DNA from: Pikeienuella litoralis
Lineage (GTDB): Bacteria > Pseudomonadota > Alphaproteobacteria > Rhodobacterales > Rhodobacteraceae
Reading direction: 5' to 3'
Assembly (NCBI RefSeq): GCF_037646705.1
Contig: NZ_JBBHER010000008.1
Span: 140,012-204,011, forward strand
DNA: 64,000 nucleotides
The position numbers were made by a program, and so were the translations under genes. Shown one piece after another: positions 7,677 to 16,201 of this stretch. Numbering within the stretch: position 1 is the stretch's first letter; every line of letters begins with the position of its first letter. The notes beneath the pieces were generated by a model that was given only the letters and a program-made list of their open reading frames with translations, made no database searches and had not been told where the DNA came from.

Positions 7677-8369
7677 ATGGACCAAAGGCTGGAGCGAACT
7701 GAGGAGGCGCTTTCCTCGGATGCGGCGGCGGGTGAGCGCGGCGCGTCGCTGACCGAGCGCGCGTATCGTCATCTCGAGGAACAGATCGTCACCCTGCGGT
7801 TGAAGCCGGGGGAGGTTCTTTCGGAGGCCGCGCTTGCGCAGCGGATCGGCATCGGCCGGACCCCGGTGCGCGAGGCCCTTCAGAGGCTCGCCCATGAGGG
7901 AATGGTCGTCATCATGCCGCGTCGCGGCGTGATGATCACGAAGATCAATATCGGCGAGCATCTGAAACTGCTGGAGGTCCGGCGCGAGGTGGAGCGGCTC
8001 ATCGCGCGGAAGGCGGCGAAGCGCGCCAGCGCGGATGAGCGCGACGAATTCCGCGAGATCGCCGCGGCGCTGGAGATTGTCGCCGCGAACGAGGATGATA
8101 TCGGCTTCATGCGGCTCGATCAGCGCTTCAACAGCCTGCTCGTCGAGGCGAGCCGCAACGACTTCGCGGCGGGGGCGATGCAGCTGGTTCACGGGTTGTC
8201 CCGCCGCTTCTGGTATCGGCACTATCAGAACGTCCTGGACCTGCCGCGCTGCGCCCGGCTGCACAAACGCGTCGCCGAAGAGGTCGCCAATGGCGACGAG
8301 GCCGCCTCGGCCGCCGCCTCCGACCAGTTGATCGACTATATAGAGGAATTCGCGCGGGCGACGATCTGA
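7677..8369 (+). CDS. GntR-family regulator (FadR/FCD type)
   Basis: A 230-residue transcription factor. The N-terminal winged helix at about residues 22-92 carries the GntR signature (LKPGEVLSEAALAQRIGIGR, TPVREALQRLAHEGMV). The C-terminal all-helical FCD domain (about 97-225) binds a small carboxylate and usually a metal. It follows two small membrane-protein genes and faces the convergent TRAP operon. Shared AT-rich operator-like sequences occur at the divergent promoter near 7000 and the TRAP promoter near 11455, which makes this gene the likely local regulator. FCD ligands are typically organic acids, consistent with a 2-oxoacid-type transporter beside it. Confidence 0.88.
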   Translation: MDQRLERTEEALSSDAAAGERGASLTERAYRHLEEQIVTLRLKPGEVLSEAALAQRIGIGRTPVREALQRLAHEGMVVIMPRRGVMITKINIGEHLKLLEVRREVERLIARKAAKRASADERDEFREIAAALEIVAANEDDIGFMRLDQRFNSLLVEASRNDFAAGAMQLVHGLSRRFWYRHYQNVLDLPRCARLHKRVAEEVANGDEAASAAASDQLIDYIEEFARATI

Positions 8370-8500
8370 CCGAAGCCCGGCGGCCAGCCAAGCGCGCCGG
8401 CGGAGCGGCGCGCGCCGCGCCCGTTTCAGCGGCCAATCCCGATCGACAGCCAGGGCCTTGAGGCGGCGCCATGCGCCGGAGGGCGCAGCGCGCGCGGGCG

Positions 8501-9808
8501 CTATCTCATGCTCAGGACCTGCGCCGGAAGCCAGAGCGCAATGTCCGGGAAGCTGGCGACGAGCACGAGCCCGATGATCTGGATGATGATGAAGGGCGTC
8601 ACGCCGGCGTACATCTGCCGAAGCTGAATCTCGGGCGGCGCGACTCCCTTCAGATAGAAGATCGCCGGCGCCATCGGCGGCGTGAGATAGCTGGTCTGGA
8701 TCATGATCAGGACCAGCATGCAGAACCACACCGGGTCCATCCCGGCCGCCAACACGAAAGGCATGAAGATCGGCAGAAAGATCAGCAGGATCGAGATCCA
8801 TTCGAGGAAGAACCCGGCGATGAACACGAGCCCGAGGAAGATCGCGAGAAGCCCCCAGTAGCCGACATCGAGCAGATTGATCGCATCACGCATCACCTTC
8901 ATGCCGCCATTGCCGACATAGACTCCGGTGAAGATGCTTCCCGCCAGCAGGATGAACATGATCATCGAGGTGATGACCAGCGTCTTCATCAACGCCTCCC
9001 AGAGGGTCTGGAACGAGAACTTGCCGTAGATGATCGTCAGCAGGAACGCGCCCATCGCGCCAAGCGCGGCGGCTTCCGTCGGAGCGGCCCATCCGAGCAT
9101 GATCGACCCGAGAACCGCGAAGATCATGAACATCGGCGGCCAGAGCGCCTTGATGGTGATGACCACCTTCTCGCCGAAGCTCGGCTCGTCCGGCTCGTCC
9201 TCAATGCCAGCCGGCGGCGTGATCAGGCAGGCGACGATGACATAGACGATGTAGAGCAAGGCGAGGATCAGCCCGGGCAGGATCATCGCCACCATCAGCG
9301 AGCCGATGGAGACGTTCGCGATCGGCCCCATGATCACGACCACGACCGAAGGCGGAATGATCGTGCCGAGAGAGCCGCCGGCGCAGATCGTCCCCGATAT
9401 CAGGGAATTGGGATAGGCGTAGCGCATCATCGGCGGGATCGCCAACAACCCGACGACGGTCTCGGTCGCGCCGATCACGCCGGTGGAGGCGGCGAAGATG
9501 ATGCACATCACGATCGTGCCGACCGCCAGCCCGCCGGGAAGACGTTTGGTCCAGAGATGGACCGCGTTGAAAAGCTGCTCGGCGATGCCGGAGCGCTCCA
9601 GCATCGAGCCCATGAAGACGAAAAGCGGCACCGCCGCGAGCACGAAATTGGAGGCGACGTCCTCGATCTTCTGGGTGAACTGGAAGAAGGCGGCGTCGCC
9701 GAAGGCGTAGATCCCGAACACGAACCCCACCCCGAGAAGCGCGAACGCCACAGGGAACCCGGCGAAAATCAGCGCAAAAAGCGCCGGGAACATCAGGAAT
9801 GCTTCCAT
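8501..9808 (-). CDS. TRAP transporter large permease (DctM/TakM type)
   Basis: A 435-residue polytopic membrane protein with about 12 segments, the ion-coupled transport subunit of a TRAP system. The family motifs LERSGIAEQLFNAV, GGSLGTIIPPSVV and the C-terminal YLTPPMAPAIFYLKGV are present. It ends the leftward operon dctP-dctQ-dctM, starting 3 bases after the dctQ stop. The whole system resembles the mannitol/chloroaromatic/2-oxoacid TRAP subgroup (TakP type). Confidence 0.92.
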   Translation of the reverse strand: MEAFLMFPALFALIFAGFPVAFALLGVGFVFGIYAFGDAAFFQFTQKIEDVASNFVLAAVPLFVFMGSMLERSGIAEQLFNAVHLWTKRLPGGLAVGTIVMCIIFAASTGVIGATETVVGLLAIPPMMRYAYPNSLISGTICAGGSLGTIIPPSVVVVIMGPIANVSIGSLMVAMILPGLILALLYIVYVIVACLITPPAGIEDEPDEPSFGEKVVITIKALWPPMFMIFAVLGSIMLGWAAPTEAAALGAMGAFLLTIIYGKFSFQTLWEALMKTLVITSMIMFILLAGSIFTGVYVGNGGMKVMRDAINLLDVGYWGLLAIFLGLVFIAGFFLEWISILLIFLPIFMPFVLAAGMDPVWFCMLVLIMIQTSYLTPPMAPAIFYLKGVAPPEIQLRQMYAGVTPFIIIQIIGLVLVASFPDIALWLPAQVLSMR

Positions 9809-9811
9809 GGC

Positions 9812-10330
9812 TCAGGTGTCCGGATAAGTTACGTGATGGCGGATCGCCTTGACGCATTTGAGGCATTCGGCCAGCACCTGCAGCCCAAGCACGATGAAGC
9901 TGAAGACGATGACCGCGCGGAACGGCCAGATCGGCGGGTTCCATGCGGACTGTCCCGAAAGCTCGCCGATTTCATAGGCGTGCGCAGTATACTCCCAGAA
10001 CCGGACGCAGAGCAGAAAGACGGCGGGAAGTATGAGGCAGGAGTAGAGGATAAGGTCGATCCACGCGCGCCGCCGCGACGTGAGGCGCGCATAGATCAGG
10101 TCGATGCGGACATGCACCTGCCGCTTGAGCGTGATCGCCCCGCCGAGCAGGAAATGCACGCCCATGAGCATGTAGCCGAGCTCGAACGCCCAGATCGTGG
10201 GCGCGCCGAGCACGTAGCGGGCGAAGACCTCCCAGCATGTCGCCAGAACGAGGGGGACGACGAGCAGCGCCGCCATCCCCCCGACCGTCTCGGTCAGGAT
10301 CTCGATCCAGCGAATGATCCGGAGTGTCAT
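9812..10330 (-). CDS. TRAP transporter small permease (DctQ type)
   Basis: A 172-residue membrane protein with four hydrophobic segments (about 14-35, 48-68, 88-110, 135-157). It carries the DctQ features: an early WEVFARYVLG segment and the polar loop KRQVHVRIDLIYARL. It associates with DctM and is needed for transport. It sits 4 bases after dctP, in the expected P-Q-M order. Confidence 0.9.
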   Translation of the reverse strand: MTLRIIRWIEILTETVGGMAALLVVPLVLATCWEVFARYVLGAPTIWAFELGYMLMGVHFLLGGAITLKRQVHVRIDLIYARLTSRRRAWIDLILYSCLILPAVFLLCVRFWEYTAHAYEIGELSGQSAWNPPIWPFRAVIVFSFIVLGLQVLAECLKCVKAIRHHVTYPDT

Positions 10331-10334
10331 CTGG

Positions 10335-11399
10335 TCACTCGACTTCGCGGACTTTCACGTTGCGGTATTTTTCAGCGTCCTTCCAGAGGTCGGTGAATTC
10401 CTTCTGGCTTTCGAACACCTTCTTGAACCAGGCGTTGTCCTTGGCGATGCCCTCGGCCCATTCGAGGCCGATCTCGCGCGCCTGATACTGCACCTCCGGA
10501 TCGAGCTCGATGATCTCGTTGCCGTGCGATTTGTAGAAATCGATGGATTTCGCGTCTTCCTGACCCACCGTCAGCCAAGCGTTGATCGTGGTCATGAACG
10601 CGGCGTCCCGGATCAGTTGCTGATCGCGCTCGGAAAGCTCCGCCCAGACGTCCGGATTGACAACCAGCTCCATCGGCGCGGTCGGCTGATGAACGCCGGG
10701 AATGATCACGTATTTCGTGACCTGATGAAAGCCGGGGGCCTGATCTTCCCAGAGCGTGCCCCATTCGGTGGCGTCGATCGCGCCGCGCTCCAGCGCGGTG
10801 TACACGTCGCCGCCCGGCATCGTCACCGGCGCCGCGCCAAGCGTCTTGGCCATTTCGAGCCAGGCGCCCGCGGTGCGGAGCTTCAGGCCCTGAAGATCCT
10901 CCAGCGTGCGCACGGGTTTGCGCGAATGGAGAAAGACCTCCGCCGTCCGGATGAACACCGGCATGGCGACGAGGTTGAACTGCTCCTTGCGCCATTCCTC
11001 CCACAGCTCGACCCCGCCCCCGCGGTAGAGCCAGTGCAGCATCCGCTCCGCGTCGAAGGAGCCGGCGTAGCCGCCGAAGAGAACCGCGGTCGGGTCGCCG
11101 CCCCAGTCATAGCCGGACCAGAGATGGCCCATATCGGCGATGCCGTTCTGCACGGTCTCGGAGACCTTGAGCCCCGGCCCGAGCGTGCCGGCGGGGAAAA
11201 CCTCGATCTGGATCCGGCCGTCGGAGAGCTCTCTCACGGCGTCGGCGAACCCTTGTGCGCCGATCTCCATGATCGGCCCGCCGACCCAGCTCGTGGCCAT
11301 GGTGAATTCGTGAGTTTTCTGCTCCTCCGCGCCAACGGCGCCCGCAGCGCAGATCGAGAACGCAAGCGCAGCAGCGCCCGCCAAGCCTGAGATGTTCAC
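10335..11399 (-). CDS. TRAP solute-binding protein, 2-oxoacid (TakP)-like
   Basis: A 354-residue periplasmic receptor with a Sec signal peptide (about 1-23, cleavage after GAVGA). The DctP carboxylate-binding arginine is in GLKLRTAG near residue 168. The run YTALERGAIDATEWGTLWED and the later KYVIIPGVHQP are characteristic of the TakP/SmoM branch that binds 2-oxo acids and related ligands. It is the first gene of the TRAP operon. The promoter carries an 11-mer shared with the palindrome near 7000. Ligand identity is inference from the subgroup. Confidence 0.85.
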   Translation of the reverse strand: MNISGLAGAAALAFSICAAGAVGAEEQKTHEFTMATSWVGGPIMEIGAQGFADAVRELSDGRIQIEVFPAGTLGPGLKVSETVQNGIADMGHLWSGYDWGGDPTAVLFGGYAGSFDAERMLHWLYRGGGVELWEEWRKEQFNLVAMPVFIRTAEVFLHSRKPVRTLEDLQGLKLRTAGAWLEMAKTLGAAPVTMPGGDVYTALERGAIDATEWGTLWEDQAPGFHQVTKYVIIPGVHQPTAPMELVVNPDVWAELSERDQQLIRDAAFMTTINAWLTVGQEDAKSIDFYKSHGNEIIELDPEVQYQAREIGLEWAEGIAKDNAWFKKVFESQKEFTDLWKDAEKYRNVKVREVE

Positions 11400-11448
11400 A
11401 TCATTTCTCCCTGTCGCATGCGGCTGAAGACGCCGCTCAGCTGATCGA

Positions 11449-11477
11449 TCTATTATATATCAGATGAATATATGCAA
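11449..11477. promoter_or_regulatory. TRAP operon promoter element sharing the gntR-linked 11-mer
   Basis: Upstream of dctP the AT-rich run contains ATATATCAGAT (11455-11465), identical to 6992-7002 at the palindrome in the other promoter. It is followed by ATATATGCAA, which echoes the GATGCAA downstream of the first site. The dyad is imperfect here. The location 50-80 bases before the dctP start suits an operator. Control by the neighbouring GntR protein is inferred. Confidence 0.5.
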
Positions 11478-11940
11478 CCGCATCATGTAGATCCGGTGTT
11501 CTTTTTTCGATTCCAGCCGATCGAATTCCGGCCCTGAGGCGCTAGTTCTGGAGCGTGGGAGACGCGTATTTCTGCAACATCGCAGACACTTACTAATATG
11601 CTATTCCAATGCCTACTTATGTCGGGCGCGCGCCACGCGCCGGTCCGATGCGCATGGCGAACCGGGCGCCGACGACATGAGGGCCGTCGCCGGCCTTCGG
11701 CCTGGCCGGCTCCCCGCTCGGCAAGGCGCAAGCCGGGTTCTTCAACCCGCCGACGCCCGCCGCCGGCGGGTCCGGGTTCGCGCTTCGGCTGTCCGATCCG
11801 GCGAAAAATGACGCCCGAACGCGCTTGTAACGACAGGGGGACTGATACATCATCAATCAGCTTCGATAGAGCGAATTGGCTCCCCACCCGGGAGCAAGGC
11901 GCCGGGAGCAAGAGGGAAACACCTTGTCTGGAGGACTTTC
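11478..11940. other. Intergenic region between divergent TRAP and TTT operons
   Basis: About 460 bases with no convincing gene. TTACTAATAT at 11590-11599 repeats 6986-6995 and may mark a further regulatory site. From about 11680 to 11830 the plus strand can be read as the tail of a protein ending at a TAA (11828-11830), with GC-rich hairpins (GCCGGCC/GGCCTGGC near 11690), but no start or family is visible; it could be a gene remnant. From 11823 onward the sequence resembles the leader of the second tctC copy. A GGAGG sits just before the tctC start at 11941. Confidence 0.4.
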
Positions 11941-12924
11941 ATGCTGAAACGACACCGCTTTGGCGCGGTCGCCGCGCTGGCTCTTGGCGGGCTCGCCGCC
12001 GTCGCCGCCTTCCCCGCGCAAGCGGAATACCCCGAGCGCCCGATCACGCTGATCGTTCCATGGGGCGCAGGCGGCGGAACCGACGCCACCGGACGCATGA
12101 TCGCCGCCCTCCTCGAAGAGGATCTCGGCCAGCCGGTCAATGTCGTCAACCGCACCGGCGGCAGCGGCGTCGTCGGCCATTCGGCGATCGCGAACGCGAA
12201 GCCGGACGGCTACACGATCGGCGTCGTGACGGTCGAGATCGGCATGATGCACTGGACCGGTCTGACCGAGCTGACCAGCGAGGATTACACGCCGCTCGTC
12301 GTTTACAACTTCGATCCCGCGGGGCTGCAGGTGCGCGAAGATTCGCCCTGGAAAACCGCGCAGGACGTTCTCGACGCGGTGAAGGCGGATCCGGGCGCGC
12401 ACAAGGCATCCGGCGTCGGTCAGGGCGGCATCTGGCATCTGGCGATGGCCGGCCTGCTGGAATCCGCCGACATCGCCCCGGACGCGGCCCCCTGGGTTCC
12501 GTCGCAGGGCGCGGCGCCCGGCCTTCAGTCGCTGGTCTCGGGCGGGGTCGATATCGTGCCCTGCTCCCTCCCGGAGGCGGAATCGCTGATCAGCGCCGGC
12601 AAGGTGCGCTCGCTGGCGATCATGTCCGCCGAACGTCTTGAGAAATTCCCCGACATCCCGACGCTGAAAGAGGCCACCGGGCTCGACTGGACGATGGGCG
12701 GCTGGCGCAGCATTTCCGGCCCGAAAGACATGCCGCAGGATGTGGTCGATCGGCTGATCCCGGCGTTGGAGCGCGTTTACAACTCCGGCGAGTTCCGGGA
12801 GTTCATGAGCAACCGCGGCTTCGGCCTGGCCTGGGCTGCCGGCGACGACGCCGCCAAGTGGATGGCGGACAGCGACGCCACTCTCGGCAAGGTCATGGCC
12901 GCGGTCGGCATGACGAAAGAGTGA
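11941..12924 (+). CDS. tctC: Tripartite tricarboxylate transporter binding protein, copy 1
   Basis: A 327-residue periplasmic TctC-family receptor. The signal peptide covers about 1-29 (ALALGGLAAVAAFPAQA, then EYPERPITLIVPWGAGGGTD). That YPxRPITLIVPWGAGGGTD start is the family hallmark and forms part of the carboxylate-binding loop. It is about 80 percent identical by eye to the next gene, so a tandem duplication produced the pair. It probably delivers a carboxylate to the TctBA permease encoded downstream. The operon may be expressed from the region upstream of 11941. Confidence 0.92.
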   Translation: MLKRHRFGAVAALALGGLAAVAAFPAQAEYPERPITLIVPWGAGGGTDATGRMIAALLEEDLGQPVNVVNRTGGSGVVGHSAIANAKPDGYTIGVVTVEIGMMHWTGLTELTSEDYTPLVVYNFDPAGLQVREDSPWKTAQDVLDAVKADPGAHKASGVGQGGIWHLAMAGLLESADIAPDAAPWVPSQGAAPGLQSLVSGGVDIVPCSLPEAESLISAGKVRSLAIMSAERLEKFPDIPTLKEATGLDWTMGGWRSISGPKDMPQDVVDRLIPALERVYNSGEFREFMSNRGFGLAWAAGDDAAKWMADSDATLGKVMAAVGMTKE

Positions 12925-12931
12925 CGGCTCC

Positions 12932-12959
12932 GGGTGGGGAGGCTGCGGCTTCCCCACCC
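12932..12959 (+). terminator. Strong intercistronic hairpin after tctC copy 1
   Basis: GGGTGGGGAGGC (12932-12943) pairs with GCTTCCCCACCC (12948-12959) around a TGCG loop, giving a 12-bp stem with one G-T pair. It begins 8 bases after the stop. No T-run follows, so partial termination or protection of the binding-protein message from 3' decay is more likely than full termination. The second copy is followed by a related hairpin. Confidence 0.55.
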
Positions 12960-13117
12960 GATCCGCTCCGTCGATTTCATCCGGGGCGGCCGTAATCCGG
13001 CGCTTGCAACGATGGCGAAGCTGCCACATCATCAGGTTCGCTTTATAAAGCGACACCGCCCGACAGCCCATCAAGAGGCGTCGCGGGCTCGGGGAAACGC
13101 CTGATTAGGAGAATCTG

Positions 13118-14098
13118 ATGTTATATCGACACGGCCTTGGCGCCGTCGCCGCGCTGGCCTTGGGTGGCCTCGCCGCCGTCGCCGCATTTCCCGCGCAAGC
13201 GGAATATCCCGACCGCCCGATCACGCTGATCGTGCCCTGGGGCGCCGGCGGCGGAACCGACGCCACCGGGCGCATTTTGGGCCAGTTGCTCGAGGAAGAT
13301 CTCGGCCAGCCGGTCAACGTGGTCAACCGCACCGGCGGCAGCGGCGTCGTCGGCCATTCGGCGATCGCGAACGCGAAGCCGGACGGCTACACGATCGGCG
13401 TTCTGACCGTCGAGATCGGCATGATGCACTGGTCGGGCATCACCGAGCTGACGAGCGAGGATTACACGCCGCTCGTCATCTACAATTTCGATCCTGCGGG
13501 CATTCAGGTGCGCGCCGATTCGCCATGGCAATCGGTCGATGACGTTCTGGCCGCGGTGAAGGCCGAACCGGGCAAGCACAAGGCGTCCGGGACGGGCCAG
13601 GGCGGGATCTGGCATCTGGCGATCGCGGGGCTTCTGGAATCTTCGGGCATCGCGCCCGACGCCGTTCCGTGGGTGCCGTCGGAAGGCGCCGCGGCCGGCC
13701 TGCAATCCATGGCCGCCGGCACCATCGACATCGTGCCCTGCTCGCTGCCCGAAGCGGAATCCCTGATGAGCGCCGGCAAGGTGCGCTCGCTCGCGATCAT
13801 GGCCGATGAATCGCTCGCCGCGTATCCTGACATCCCGACGCTGAAGGAGGTCACGGGCCTTGACTGGAAGATGGGCGCCTGGCGCGGCATCGCCGGCCCG
13901 AAGGGCCTGCCTGCCGACGTCTCCGAGAAGCTGACGGCGGCGTTGGAGAAGGCCTATAACTCCGATCAGTTCAAGGACTTCATGAACAGCCGCGGCTACG
14001 GCATGATCTGGGCGTCCGGCGACGACGCCGGCACGTTCATGGCGGAGAGCGACGAGTCGCTCGGCAAGGTCATGGCCGCGGTCGGCCTGGCGAAATAA
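13118..14098 (+). CDS. tctC: Tripartite tricarboxylate transporter binding protein, copy 2
   Basis: A 326-residue paralogue of the preceding gene, co-linear throughout. It shares the same signal peptide core, the identical EYPxRPITLIVPWGAGGGTD start, and long identical runs such as VNVVNRTGGSGVVGHSAIAN. Differences cluster in the second half (for example GLDWKMGAWRGIAGPKGLP against GLDWTMGGWRSISGPKDMP), which may tune ligand specificity. Its leader also resembles that of copy 1. AGGAG lies before the ATG at 13118. It is followed by tctB and tctA, so both receptors probably share one permease. Confidence 0.92.
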   Translation: MLYRHGLGAVAALALGGLAAVAAFPAQAEYPDRPITLIVPWGAGGGTDATGRILGQLLEEDLGQPVNVVNRTGGSGVVGHSAIANAKPDGYTIGVLTVEIGMMHWSGITELTSEDYTPLVIYNFDPAGIQVRADSPWQSVDDVLAAVKAEPGKHKASGTGQGGIWHLAIAGLLESSGIAPDAVPWVPSEGAAAGLQSMAAGTIDIVPCSLPEAESLMSAGKVRSLAIMADESLAAYPDIPTLKEVTGLDWKMGAWRGIAGPKGLPADVSEKLTAALEKAYNSDQFKDFMNSRGYGMIWASGDDAGTFMAESDESLGKVMAAVGLAK

Positions 14099-14106
14099 TG
14101 ACGGCT

Positions 14107-14138
14107 CCGGGCGAGGAGGCGACCGCATCTTCGCCCGG
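14107..14138 (+). terminator. Hairpin after tctC copy 2
   Basis: CCGGGCGA (14107-14114) pairs with TCGCCCGG (14131-14138) across a 16-base loop. It follows the same TGACGGCTCCGGG context that precedes the hairpin after copy 1, supporting a common origin of gene plus 3' flank. There is no T-run; a role in differential expression of receptor over permease is inferred. Confidence 0.45.
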
Positions 14139-14173
14139 CGACTGAGCCTGATCCAGATACGGATACATTTCAT

Positions 14174-14644
14174 ATGCGTTTGAACGACGCTGTTATCGGC
14201 GCTTTCCTGATCGTTTTCGCGATCGCCGAGATCGCCTATACGACGACCTTCCCATCGCTTCACGGTCAGAATTTCGGGCCGGACCTCTTTCCGATCGTGA
14301 TCGGGGCCGGCTTCATCATCTGCGGCGTCGCGCTGATCGGGCGCGGGCTCGTCAACCGGGGAGAGACGCTCGCCTCTCTCGGCCCGTGGGCGAAAGACCG
14401 GCGGATGGTGTTCAATCTCTGCCTGCTGATTCTGGGCGTCATCGCCTATATCCTGCTCTCGGATCCGGTCGGCTTCATCCCGATGTCGATGCTGCTCCTG
14501 ACCGTGCTGATGCTCCGGCTTCGCGCCGGCGCGGCCGTCAGCGTCACCGTCGCGATAGCGACGACGCTGATCATTCACACGCTGTTCGCAAAGGTGCTTC
14601 TGGTGCCGCTTCCCTGGGGGGTTCTGCTCCCCATCGCCTGGTAG
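14174..14644 (+). CDS. tctB: Tripartite tricarboxylate transporter small permease
   Basis: A 156-residue membrane protein with four hydrophobic segments (about 7-24, 38-57, 78-97, 104-150 split in two). It opens with the TctB-type MRLNDAVIGAFLIVFAIAEI and the conserved loop FGPDLFPIVIGAGFIICG. It partners TctA. It starts 75 bases after the second tctC and ends 10 bases before tctA. No strong ribosome site is visible at the ATG. Confidence 0.88.
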   Translation: MRLNDAVIGAFLIVFAIAEIAYTTTFPSLHGQNFGPDLFPIVIGAGFIICGVALIGRGLVNRGETLASLGPWAKDRRMVFNLCLLILGVIAYILLSDPVGFIPMSMLLLTVLMLRLRAGAAVSVTVAIATTLIIHTLFAKVLLVPLPWGVLLPIAW

Positions 14645-14654
14645 GAGATCCGCC

Positions 14655-16157
14655 ATGGACGCCATTTTCAAGGCGCTCGAGCTCATCACCGAACCGTACA
14701 CGATGGGGGTCATGCTGCTGGCCGCGATCTTCGGCCTCTTCGTGGGCGCCATGCCCGGGCTCACCGCGACGATGGCGACGGCGCTTCTGATCCCCTTCAC
14801 CTTCTTCATGGACCCGGTCCCCGCCATCGCGATGATCGTCACCGCCGTCGCCATGGCGATCTTCGCGGGCGACATTCCGGGGGCGCTGCTTCGCATCCCC
14901 GGCACGCCCGCCTCAGCCGCCTATTGCGAGGAATCCTACGCGATGACGCGGAAAGGGCACGCCGAGCGCGCGCTCGGGATTCTGCTCGTTTGCGCGGTTA
15001 TCGGCGGGTTGACCGGGTCGATCGTTCTCGCGTTCACCGCGCCGATGCTCGCCGAATTCGCGCTCCAGTTTTCTTCGTTCGAGTATTTCTGGCTCGCCTG
15101 CCTCGGCCTCTCTTGCGGCGTCGTGATCTCCTCGGGCTCGACCCTGAAGGGCTTTGTCTCGCTCCTGATCGGTCTTTTCGTGGCGACGATCGGCCTCGAC
15201 ATCACCGCCGGCTACCCACGCTTCACGTTTGGCAATGTCGAACTGCTGGGCGGGGTGAGCTTCATCCCGGCGATGATCGGGATGTTCGCGATCTCCGAAA
15301 TCCTCCGCTATTTCACCGCGACCTCCCCGCTTCCGCGCCCGCCGCAGAAGGCGATGGGAAACATTTTCCGCGGGCTCGGGCCGATCCTCTATCGCTACAA
15401 GCTGAATATCGGCCGCGGCAGCCTGATCGGCGCGGTCGTCGGCATCCTGCCGGGGGCCGGGGGCGACATCGCCGCGTGGATCTCCTTCGCCCTCTCGAAA
15501 CGGTTTTCCAAGGAGCCGGAAAAATTCGGCTCCGGGCATCCCGAAGGGCTGGTCGACGCGGGCTCCTCCAACAACGCCGCGCTCGCCGGCGCATGGGTGC
15601 CGGCCACGGTGTTCGGAATCCCCGGCGACTCGATCACCGCGATCGTCATCGGGGTTCTCTACATGAAGGGCCTGAATCCGGGGCCGATGGTCTTCGTCAA
15701 CAGCCCGGAGCTCATCTACGCGGTCTTCATGTCGTTCTTCGTCGCCAATATCGCGCTCCTGCCGCTCGGCTTCATCGCGATCCGGATGTCCCGGCAGATC
15801 CTGAAGGTTCCGCAGAATGTGCTGATGCCGGTGATCCTGATGTTCTGCATCGTCGGCTCCTTCGCCATCAACAACACCGCCTTCGGGATCACCGTGATGC
15901 TGGTCTTCGGCATCCTCGCCTTTATCATGGAGGGGAACGGCATCCCCGTCGCGCCGGCGATCCTCGGGATCGTGCTCGGGCACATGCTGGAGGACAATTT
16001 CATGTCGTCCATGATCATCACCGATGGCGACCTGCTCGGGTTTTTCTCCCGCCCGATCGCGGCGACTCTCGGCGTCACCACTCTCTCGCTCTGGCTCATT
16101 CCCCCTTGCCTGATGCTGTTCCGCGCGTGGAAGGCGCGAAAGGCGCGCGCGGCGTGA
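14655..16157 (+). CDS. tctA: Tripartite tricarboxylate transporter large permease
   Basis: A 500-residue polytopic protein of TctA length. The family motif GAMPGLTATMATALLIPFTF lies near residue 32. The mirrored motif GILPGAGGDIAAWISFALSK is near 265, and AGAWVPATVFGIPGDSITAI is near 310. AGGAG precedes the ATG at 14655. It completes the tctC-tctC-tctB-tctA operon for uptake of a carboxylate driven by an ion gradient; the substrate cannot be read from sequence. Confidence 0.93.
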   Translation: MDAIFKALELITEPYTMGVMLLAAIFGLFVGAMPGLTATMATALLIPFTFFMDPVPAIAMIVTAVAMAIFAGDIPGALLRIPGTPASAAYCEESYAMTRKGHAERALGILLVCAVIGGLTGSIVLAFTAPMLAEFALQFSSFEYFWLACLGLSCGVVISSGSTLKGFVSLLIGLFVATIGLDITAGYPRFTFGNVELLGGVSFIPAMIGMFAISEILRYFTATSPLPRPPQKAMGNIFRGLGPILYRYKLNIGRGSLIGAVVGILPGAGGDIAAWISFALSKRFSKEPEKFGSGHPEGLVDAGSSNNAALAGAWVPATVFGIPGDSITAIVIGVLYMKGLNPGPMVFVNSPELIYAVFMSFFVANIALLPLGFIAIRMSRQILKVPQNVLMPVILMFCIVGSFAINNTAFGITVMLVFGILAFIMEGNGIPVAPAILGIVLGHMLEDNFMSSMIITDGDLLGFFSRPIAATLGVTTLSLWLIPPCLMLFRAWKARKARAA

Positions 16158-16201
16158 CATGAAGGCGGCGCGGGGCGGCGCCCCCGCTCACGCATTCCGG
16201 C

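Noticed and set aside
8471..10396. Long open frame on the plus strand opposite the TRAP permease genes
   Set aside because: It is rich in Arg, Asp, His and Glu without domains, as expected for the antisense of GC-rich membrane-protein codons. The minus-strand genes are full-length and recognisable.
11680..11830. Possible C-terminal coding remnant on the plus strand ending at a TAA
   Set aside because: Reads as FGLAGSPLGKAQAGFFNPPT and beyond, but has no start and no recognised family. It could equally be GC-rich non-coding sequence with hairpins.
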